Assembly (NCBI GenBank): GCA_035506275.1
Contig: DATJPT010000006.1
Span: forward strand, 201,019-265,018
Reading direction: 5' to 3'
Length of the DNA stretch: 64,000 nt
Source: Bacteroidota bacterium
GTDB lineage: Bacteria > Bacteroidota > Ignavibacteria > UBA10030 > UBA8401
Made by a program: the position numbers and the translations under genes. Position 1 is the first letter of the stretch; the number at the start of each line of letters is the position of its first letter. The notes beneath the pieces are model-generated. The model made no database searches. It saw nothing but the letters and a program-made list of their open reading frames with translations, and was not told the origin of the DNA. Below are positions 57,805 through 64,000 of the stretch, in pieces.

Positions 57805-60800
57805 ATGGTAGACTTCGCACTGAAACGGCCGATCACGATCATCGTCATTTTCCTGGGAATTATTTTATTCTCGATCGTCGCGATCTTCACGATCCCGATC
57901 GACATCTTTCCCAAACTCAACTCTCCCACCATTTACGTCATCGAGCCGTACGGCGGAATGTCGGCGCAGCAGATGGAGGGATTCTTTGCCACGCGCATGC
58001 AGGATCAGTTCCTCTATATCACCGGAGTGAAGAACATCCAGAGCCGGAACATTCAGGGGCTGACGATCCTGCAGCTGACGTTCTATGAGAACACCGATAT
58101 GGCGGAAGCCTCCGCTCAGGTAGCGCTGCAGGTGAGCCGAGCGATGAACTTTTTCCCGCCGGGGGCGGTCCCTCCGCAAGTGATCCGGTTCGACGCCTCG
58201 TCCCTTCCGGTCGGAGAACTCGTCTTCAGCAGCCAGACCCGCGCGCTGAAGGATATTTACGACCTGGCGATGACCCGCATCCGGCCGATGTTCGCCACCG
58301 TTCCGGGGCTTTCGGCCCCCCCGCCGATGGGGGCCAACGCGCGGACGCTCCTGATGAACATCGATCCGGAGAAGATCCGCAGCTACAACGTGACCCCCGA
58401 CGAGGTCGTGCAGGCGATCGTCAAGAATAATGTCATCACCCCTTCGGGAAACGTCCGCATCGGCAACACGATGTACATTACGACCAATAACTCGCTGGAA
58501 CAGACTGTCGAAGATTTCAAGAAGATCCCGATCGTCACGAACGGCGCCTCCACGGTCTTTATGAGCGACGTTGCGACGGTCTCGGACGCCGCCGACATCA
58601 CCGTAGGCTACGCCCTCGTGAACGACAAACGGTCGGTGTACATTCCGGTAGTGAAAACGGCCGACGCATCGACAATGGACGTGGTGAACGGATTGAAGGC
58701 GCGGCTCCCGGAAATGAGGGACCTGATGCCGAAGGACGTCAGCATTTCGTACGAATTCGACCAATCGGTCTTCGTCATCAACGCGGTGAAGAGCCTCGTC
58801 ACCGAGGGGGCCATGGGGGCGCTGCTCACCGGCCTGATGGTGCTCCTCTTCCTGCGCGATTGGCGGAGCTGCCTTATCGTTGTGACGACCATTCCGGTCT
58901 CTGTCATCAGCGCCGTGATGTTCCTGAAATTGGCGGGACAGACCATCAACCTGATGACGCTCAGCGGACTTTCCCTGGCGATCGGAATTCTCGTCGACCA
59001 GGCCACGGTCACCATAGAAAATATCCATCAGCATCTGGAGATGGGAAAGGATAAAAAACTCGCCATCTATGATGCCTGCAGGGAAATTTCCTTCCCCCTC
59101 CTGCTGATCCTCCTGTGCATTCTCGCGGTATTCGCCCCTTCGTTTGTCATGAACGGCGTTCCAAAAGCAATGTTCCTTCCCCTCTCGCTGTCGATCGGCT
59201 TTGCCATGATCATCTCGTTCCTCGCGGCGCAGATGCTCGTCCCGGTGCTGACGAACTGGATCTTGAAAACGGAGCGGTATACTCATACGCACGGAAAGGG
59301 GCACGCCCACGCCGGCCTCGCGCTGGACAACACGGAGGTCGGAGAGATCGACTCGCATCTTAACTACGAGGAGAAGCATCCCGACGAAAACGATTTCTTC
59401 CAGAAACTGAAAACGGGTTTTCTGAAACAGGTCGAGAAGCTTTTCCCGAAAAGGAAGATGTGGGTGACAGCATATTTCGCCGCCACCATCGTCGCCGCCG
59501 GCACGTGCTTTACCATCATCGGAAAAGACATGCTCCCCAAGGTCAACTCCGGCCAGTTCCAGCTGCGCATACGCGAGCCGGACGGCACGAGGCTCGAGCG
59601 GACCGAAGACGCGGTGCACCGGATCCTCGCGATCATCGATTCGACGGTGGACGGGCACATCGGCATCAGTTCCGCGTATGTCGGCCTGATCCCGTCAAGC
59701 TTCGGAACGAGCAACCTGTACGTTTTCAACAGCGGAACGCATGAGGCCGTGCTGCAGGTTGCGCTGGATGAAGACTACAAGGTGAACCTGGACGACTTGA
59801 AAGAGCGGCTGCGGTACGCGATCAACAAAGACCTCCCCGGCATCAAGCTGAGCTTCGAGCCGATCGAGCTGACGGAAAAGATCATGAGCCAGGGGGCGTC
59901 GACTCCGATCGAGGTGCGTGTGGCGGGAAAAAATATGGGGGATATTGAAACGTACGCCGGCCGGCTTCGCCGGAAACTGTCCGACGTCCCGTATCTCCGC
60001 GACGTCCAGATCCAGCAGCCGCTGAAGTTCCCGGTCATCAACGTCACCTTCGACCGGCTGAAGATCGCCCAGATGGGACTGAACCTCTACGATGTCGCGC
60101 ATTCGGTGACGGATGCGACGTCGTCCAGCCGCTTCACCGAAAAAAATCTCTGGTTGGACGTCAACAATTCCTACACTTACCAGACCCAGGGGGAGGTTCC
60201 CGAGTACATGATGGACGACATGAGCCAGATCAAGTCCATCCCGCTTGTGAAGGGGATGAACCGGCCGATCCTCTCCGATGTGGCGACATTCTCCATCGAC
60301 ACGATCGCGGGGGAATACGACCGGTCGGGTCCGCGGCGATTCGTCACGGTGAGCGCCAACATCAATAGAAAGGATGTCGGGACGGCGACGGCGGCCGTTG
60401 AAGGAGCGATCGGCCAGCTCGGCGAACTTCCTCCGGGAATGAAAATCGAGATCCGCGGCATGTCGAGCCTGCTGACGGAGACCTTTTCAAGCCTGCAGAG
60501 CGGATTGGTGGTCGCCGTCGTGACCATCCTTCTTCTGCTGGCGGCCAATTATCAGTCGTTCAAGCTTTCGCTCGTCGTCCTCGCGACCGTGCCGGCAGTG
60601 CTGTTCGGCTCGCTCATCGCGCTGCTGCTCACCGGGTCGACGCTGAACCTTCAATCGTACATGGGAATCATCATGGCGATCGGCGTCTCGGTGGCGAATG
60701 CCATCCTTATCGTCACGAACGCCGAAGAGCTGCGTTTGAAATACCGGGATGTCGTAAGAGCGTCGCAGGTGGCCGCCGGCGTCCGGCTGCGTCCGATCCT

Positions 60801-61035
60801 CATGACCGGCATCGCGATGATCGCGGGCATGATCCCGATGGCATCGGGGTTCGGCGAAGCGGGGGACCAGACCGCCCCGCTCGGCCGAGCGGTCATCGGC
60901 GGGTTGGCGGCATCAATGGCCGCCGCGCTCTATTTTGTTCCGTTGGTCTATTCACTCGTTCAGGCAAAAGCGTCGTATGAAGACCCGTCGCTCTTGCCGG
61001 ATCAATCAATTACATTAGAAAGTTCACACGCATGA
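57805..61035 (+). CDS. RND efflux permease
   Basis: The protein has 1076 residues, normal for the family. The first TM helix is at about 7-29; the two periplasmic halves and the 12-TM layout are recognisable, with the family stretch GLSLAIGILVDQATVTIENI in the TM4 region (about 390-410) carrying an aspartate expected to take part in proton relay, and GVSVANAILIVTN in the second half. A cytoplasmic loop after TM6 (about 490-530) contains a histidine-rich run RYTHTHGKGHAHAGL that is unusual for drug exporters and could bind metal. It likely exports a drug or metal across both membranes. The adaptor gene overlaps by 4 bases. Confidence 0.94.
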   Translation: MVDFALKRPITIIVIFLGIILFSIVAIFTIPIDIFPKLNSPTIYVIEPYGGMSAQQMEGFFATRMQDQFLYITGVKNIQSRNIQGLTILQLTFYENTDMAEASAQVALQVSRAMNFFPPGAVPPQVIRFDASSLPVGELVFSSQTRALKDIYDLAMTRIRPMFATVPGLSAPPPMGANARTLLMNIDPEKIRSYNVTPDEVVQAIVKNNVITPSGNVRIGNTMYITTNNSLEQTVEDFKKIPIVTNGASTVFMSDVATVSDAADITVGYALVNDKRSVYIPVVKTADASTMDVVNGLKARLPEMRDLMPKDVSISYEFDQSVFVINAVKSLVTEGAMGALLTGLMVLLFLRDWRSCLIVVTTIPVSVISAVMFLKLAGQTINLMTLSGLSLAIGILVDQATVTIENIHQHLEMGKDKKLAIYDACREISFPLLLILLCILAVFAPSFVMNGVPKAMFLPLSLSIGFAMIISFLAAQMLVPVLTNWILKTERYTHTHGKGHAHAGLALDNTEVGEIDSHLNYEEKHPDENDFFQKLKTGFLKQVEKLFPKRKMWVTAYFAATIVAAGTCFTIIGKDMLPKVNSGQFQLRIREPDGTRLERTEDAVHRILAIIDSTVDGHIGISSAYVGLIPSSFGTSNLYVFNSGTHEAVLQVALDEDYKVNLDDLKERLRYAINKDLPGIKLSFEPIELTEKIMSQGASTPIEVRVAGKNMGDIETYAGRLRRKLSDVPYLRDVQIQQPLKFPVINVTFDRLKIAQMGLNLYDVAHSVTDATSSSRFTEKNLWLDVNNSYTYQTQGEVPEYMMDDMSQIKSIPLVKGMNRPILSDVATFSIDTIAGEYDRSGPRRFVTVSANINRKDVGTATAAVEGAIGQLGELPPGMKIEIRGMSSLLTETFSSLQSGLVVAVVTILLLLAANYQSFKLSLVVLATVPAVLFGSLIALLLTGSTLNLQSYMGIIMAIGVSVANAILIVTNAEELRLKYRDVVRASQVAAGVRLRPILMTGIAMIAGMIPMASGFGEAGDQTAPLGRAVIGGLAASMAAALYFVPLVYSLVQAKASYEDPSLLPDQSITLESSHA

Positions 61036-62132
61036 AAACCGCATTGTATCTTCCCGTCACGGCCATCCTTCTCGCCGCTGCCTCATTTTCCTGCAGCAAA
61101 AGCGAGGGGGCCGCAGCGGATAAAAAAACCGCATCGATCGATTCGACGACCCATCCCCTGTACGTTATCAAAGCGCAGGCAGTGAAGAACGTTCTCCGTC
61201 TGCCTGCGCAATTCAGCGCGTATGAGGCCGTGAGCATCTTTCCGAAAGTGAACGGCTACATCAAAAAAATGAACGTTGACATCGGGTCGGTCGTCAAGGA
61301 GGGGGAGATCATCATGGAGATGGAAGCCCCGGAGATCGAGGAGAACGAACTTGCGGCCCATGAACGATTCCTGAAGGCAGAGGCGGCGTACGACGCAAGC
61401 AAAGACAGCTACGACCGGCTCCTCCGCGCCTCGAAAACCGCGGGAGCCGTCTCGCCGAACGACCTTGAGACGGCGCATTCGACGATGCTCTCGGACAAAG
61501 CGCTCTGCAACAGCGAGAACGCGAGCTGGAAGGCGACCGAAACGCTGAAAGACTATTTGATCGTGCGAGCTCCGTTCGACGGGACGATCACGCAGCGCAA
61601 CATCCATCCCGGCGCGCTGGTGACGGTCGGAACAAAAACGGACGGTGTGCCGATGCTGGAGCTGCAGCAAATCTCGCGGCTCCGGCTGCAGGTGAAAGTT
61701 CCCGAAACGTACGCGACGCAGCTGAACGCAGACCAGGAAGTATCCTTCACGGTCGAAGCGCTGCCGGGACGGCTCTTCACCGGAAAGATCGCCCGTCAGG
61801 CGAATTCGCTGGACGAAAAATACCGGAGCGAAGCGGTGGAGATCGACGTCATGAACCCGGAGAAATTATTCATGCCGGGGATGTATGCGGAGATCCTGCT
61901 TCCCGTGGCGGGGCACACGAACGCGCTCGTGGTGCCGCAGTCAGCGGTGGTCACGTCAACCGAAAAAAAGTATGTCGTCAAAGTGAGCGGACATCTCGCC
62001 AGGATCGTCGACGTGACCACCGGAAATGAGAACGACGGAATGATCGAAGTGTTCGGCACCCTCAGCGCGAACGACAGCGTGATCGCCGCAGCCGGCGACA
62101 ACATCAAGCAGGGGGAGTACATCAATTATTAA
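61032..62132 (+). CDS. RND efflux periplasmic adaptor (lipoprotein)
   Basis: The protein has 366 residues. The signal peptide ends at a lipobox cysteine, C21 (ASFSCSKSEG). The membrane-fusion layout is clear: VSIFPKVNGYIKKMNVDIGS (lipoyl half), a helical hairpin at about 105-170, then LIVRAPFDGTITQRNIHPGA and the barrel and membrane-proximal domains (LQVKVPETYATQL, VKVSGHLARIVDVTTG). It links the permease to TolC. It overlaps the permease stop by 4 bases (ATGA). Gene order TolC-permease-adaptor differs from the usual adaptor-permease-TolC. Confidence 0.94.
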   Translation: MKTALYLPVTAILLAAASFSCSKSEGAAADKKTASIDSTTHPLYVIKAQAVKNVLRLPAQFSAYEAVSIFPKVNGYIKKMNVDIGSVVKEGEIIMEMEAPEIEENELAAHERFLKAEAAYDASKDSYDRLLRASKTAGAVSPNDLETAHSTMLSDKALCNSENASWKATETLKDYLIVRAPFDGTITQRNIHPGALVTVGTKTDGVPMLELQQISRLRLQVKVPETYATQLNADQEVSFTVEALPGRLFTGKIARQANSLDEKYRSEAVEIDVMNPEKLFMPGMYAEILLPVAGHTNALVVPQSAVVTSTEKKYVVKVSGHLARIVDVTTGNENDGMIEVFGTLSANDSVIAAAGDNIKQGEYINY

Positions 62133-62446
62133 GAGACCGGTTCACCGTTTCTGTCATTCCGGGACGTAAGCCAGGCCGAAGATCCTTTTCGGCCGTGGGA
62201 GAGTTGGAAACTCGCCCCACGGAGAAGACGTTGAAACCGCTTGGCACCCCCGATTTTTCCGTCCGTACATACTCCCATAGCGACGGTGACGTGCTGTGAA
62301 TCCTTCAGCCAGAGGCATCTCCATGGGGCAGGTTTTCCTTTGCCTCGTGCCGCCTCATGGCACTCGCTCAGGATGAAAAGACTTTATGGGGGGTAATAGA
62401 AGAGTTTTCAACCTGAGCGAACGCGTCGAAGGGCCGGGGGGAATAC
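62133..62446. other. Intergenic region with dispersed repeats
   Basis: No gene is seen. It includes a TGTCATTCCGGGA-like repeat start near 62153, a GTGCC-stem copy of the CTCGCTCAGGATG hairpin at about 62345-62375 and a plain CCTGAGCGAACGCGTCGAAG repeat at 62408-62437. No obvious terminator for the efflux operon is visible. Confidence 0.5.
62408..62437. repeat. CCCTGAGC/GTCGAAGGG repeat, plain form
   Basis: Reads CAACCTGAGCGAACGCGTCG and then AAGGGC. It lacks the palindromic inserts of the copies at 49762 and 49973 and so shows the uninterrupted state. Confidence 0.55.
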
Positions 62447-63112
62447 CTACTCGATATCTTGCGCGTGGTGTTTTACGATCTTTGCATCGACGAGATAGAC
62501 CACATCCTCCGAGATGTTCGTTGCATGGTCGGCGAGGCGCTCGAGATGACGCGACAGGACGATGATATGAGCCGCCGGTTCGATGATCTCAGGATGGGAC
62601 TTCATCTCCGAAACGAGGAAGTTGAAAATATTTTTGTTGAGGTTGTCGACAAGGTCGTCCTTCGGAAGGATCTCGCGAGCGAGGTCCGGATCGTTATTCA
62701 CGAACGAATCGATCGCATGCTTCACCATTTCCCGCGCGATGCTCGACATTTCGATGACGCGGGATCTCCGCAGCAGTTCAAGGTTGTATTGAAGCGATAT
62801 CGCCCGCTCGGCGATGTTGACCGCAATGTCCCCCATCCGTTCCAGTTCATGGTTGATCTTCAGCGCCGCCATGATCAGCCTCAGGTCTGTGGCAACCGGC
62901 TGCGTGAGCGCGAAGATCCGTTCGCACTGCGCATCGATGAGGTTGTCGAACCCGTCGACCTTGCCGTCGCGATCCATCACCAGCCGCGCCCGTTCGACGT
63001 TCGATTCAAGCAGGGCCGTCGTTGCGAGGTCGATCTGTTCGTCCACAAGACTTCCCATCTTGATGATATTCGTGCGAAGTTGGTCGAGCTCTATTTCAAA
63101 ATGTCGGGGCAT
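62447..63112 (-). CDS. phoU: Phosphate transport system regulator PhoU
   Basis: The protein has 221 residues. It is all-helical with the two PhoU repeats; MDRDGKVDGFDNLIDAQCER and RMGDIAVNIAERAISLQYN (about 91-109) are typical, as is the C-terminal SRHLERLADHATNISEDVVY. PhoU tempers phosphate uptake and signals to the phosphate two-component system. It follows pstB on the same strand, with a 7-bp-unit array between. The usual order pstB-phoU is preserved. No regulator gene for phosphate is adjacent. Confidence 0.95.
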   Translation of the reverse strand: MPRHFEIELDQLRTNIIKMGSLVDEQIDLATTALLESNVERARLVMDRDGKVDGFDNLIDAQCERIFALTQPVATDLRLIMAALKINHELERMGDIAVNIAERAISLQYNLELLRRSRVIEMSSIAREMVKHAIDSFVNNDPDLAREILPKDDLVDNLNKNIFNFLVSEMKSHPEIIEPAAHIIVLSRHLERLADHATNISEDVVYLVDAKIVKHHAQDIE

Positions 63113-63119
63113 GAGGGAT

Positions 63120-63168
63120 AAAGTAAAAGTTAAAAATGAAAAGGAAAAAATTAAAATTACAAATTTAG
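63120..63168. repeat. Heptad array, A-rich
   Basis: Seven 7-base units from 63120 (AAAGTAA, AAGTTAA, AAATGAA, AAGGAAA, AAATTAA, AATTACA, AATTTAG). It lies between the pstB stop (63188) and the phoU start (63112), starting 7 bases before phoU. Confidence 0.68.
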
Positions 63169-63187
63169 GATCTGGTAATAAGAATGA

Positions 63188-63937
63188 CTATCCGAAACGG
63201 CCGGTGATGTAATCTTCGGTCTGTTTTTTCTGAGGTGAGGTGAATAACCGCTCCGTCTCGCCGAACTCGATGAGCTGGCCGAGGTAGAAGAACGCGGTCT
63301 CGTCGCTCACGCGGGCGGCCTGCTGCATGTTGTGCGTGACGATCACGATCGTGTACGTCTTTTTCAATTCCTGGATCAGCTCTTCGATCTTTGCCGTCGC
63401 GATCGGGTCCAGGGCGCTGGCCGGCTCGTCCATCAGAATGACCTCCGGGTCCACGGCGAGAGCCCGGGCGATGCAAAGCCGCTGCTGCTGTCCTCCGGAC
63501 AAGCTGATCCCGGACCTGTCGAGAATGTCTTTCACTTCATCGAAGAGAGCCGCCTGGCGGAGGCTGCGTTCGACCGTTTCTGCGAGTGAATTCTTCCTTA
63601 CCATCCCGTTCAGCCGCAATCCCGCCGCAACGTTGTCAAAAATGGACATTGTCGGAAAAGGGTTCGGCTTCTGGAAGACCATCCCGACCCTTCGGCGCAG
63701 AACCACCGGGTCATACTCGTCGATATTTTCCCCGTCCAGCATAATGGAGCCTTTGCGCGAACCGCCGGCAACTTCGTGCATCCTGTTCAGGCACCGGAGG
63801 AACGTAGATTTGCCGCATCCCGACGGGCCGATGATCGCGACCACCGCGTTCTGGCGCACGTCGAGCGATATCCCGTGCAGCACTTTGCTCTTGCCAAAGA
63901 ACGCTTCCACGTTGACAGCGGAAACTTTTACGTTCAT
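63188..63937 (-). CDS. pstB: Phosphate ABC transporter ATP-binding protein PstB
   Basis: The protein has 249 residues from the ATG at 63937. Walker A is GPSGCGKST (37-45), the ABC signature is LSGGQQQRL and Walker B is VILMDEPAS. PstB powers high-affinity phosphate import with PstA and PstC. Upstream to the window edge the same frame stays open (21 codons, no stop), so an N-terminally extended form starting beyond the window is possible; a second frame there ends in TGA overlapping the ATG and could instead be the end of pstA. Confidence 0.92.
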   Translation of the reverse strand: MNVKVSAVNVEAFFGKSKVLHGISLDVRQNAVVAIIGPSGCGKSTFLRCLNRMHEVAGGSRKGSIMLDGENIDEYDPVVLRRRVGMVFQKPNPFPTMSIFDNVAAGLRLNGMVRKNSLAETVERSLRQAALFDEVKDILDRSGISLSGGQQQRLCIARALAVDPEVILMDEPASALDPIATAKIEELIQELKKTYTIVIVTHNMQQAARVSDETAFFYLGQLIEFGETERLFTSPQKKQTEDYITGRFG

Positions 63938-64000
63938 AGTTTTTTCCGGTTCACGTTTGCTTCCGATGACGAGCGGCGCCTGTGTGACCTTTTCGTCAAT

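Noticed and set aside
57865-59658. 597-codon open frame on the minus strand opposite the RND permease
   Set aside because: Composition is Arg/Asp/His-rich without any fold pattern, as expected for a shadow of a coding strand.
62133-62446. Terminator for the efflux operon
   Set aside because: Hairpins here belong to dispersed repeats and none is followed by a T-run on the plus strand.
1-64000. CRISPR arrays, tRNA, rRNA, integrases
   Set aside because: No regular direct repeats with unique spacers, no cloverleaf with conserved TTC loop, and no rRNA core sequence or recombinase motif was found by eye. The heptad arrays have no spacers.

Overview
The window looks like a chromosomal segment of a Bacteroidota/Chlorobiota-lineage bacterium, most likely Ignavibacteria-like. 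Two large secreted proteins (2228-6592 and 45455-47257) end in the type IX secretion sorting signal with the NYPNPFNPST motif and a GLYF/KMLLLK-like end. Other pointers in the same direction are a GWxTD lipoprotein, a DUF5916 outer-membrane protein and a DUF4097 protein behind an ECF sigma factor, at moderately high GC. No tRNA, rRNA, CRISPR array, integrase or transposase was seen. Almost every gene is on the minus strand. The one exception is a plus-strand efflux operon at 56410-62132.

Layout on the minus strand, left to right. 1-6592: three secreted or outer-membrane proteins, including a 1454-residue type IX secreted protein made of about nine carboxypeptidase-regulatory-like units. 6824-9994: a response regulator and a PDZ/multi-TM/GAF histidine kinase. 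10186-15226: small metabolic and regulatory genes, an S9 peptidase and a receiver protein. 15329-22037: ilvD, a dienelactone hydrolase and DUF6483-like and DUF5916 proteins. 22140-24823: an ECF sigma, anti-sigma/HEAT and DUF4097 cassette. 25429-27666: more secreted proteins. 27879-34089: an OmpR-type two-component pair, then an overlapping PAS kinase, sigma-54 activator and D-lactate-dehydrogenase-like operon. 34473-38542: a MarR, nitroreductase, DoxX, split CatE-like dioxygenase, YceI and DoxX cluster that resembles the quinone/electrophile regulons of Bacillus. 38622-42793: two M16 peptidases and an adenine methyltransferase. 42932-55613: an M28 peptidase, a HIT protein, an NHL secreted protein, RecD2, a GT9 glycosyltransferase, a GWxTD lipoprotein, a membrane gluzincin and a ferredoxin. 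62447-63937: phoU and pstB.

The most unusual content is non-coding. (1) Four upstream regions of secreted-protein genes carry three direct TGTMA-type units. Two use an 11-bp period (1268-1300, 6710-6742) and two a 10-bp period (25934-25963, 27727-27756), and each class lies near a different OmpR-type regulator. (2) Eight arrays of degenerate 7-bp units sit at gene boundaries; they share the period but not the sequence, and in several the stop codon lies inside the array. (3) Dispersed repeats at 25.2, 45.2, 49.7-50.0 and 62.4 kb carry perfect palindromes, several with a TTC/GAA loop, apparently inserted inside them. (4) TTTGAA-based palindromes lie before both the MarR gene and the nitroreductase gene. 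(5) A single missing base in a C-run appears to split the CatE-like gene.

All coordinates and motifs come from reading the sequence by eye. Family assignments rest on recognised motifs, not on a database search.
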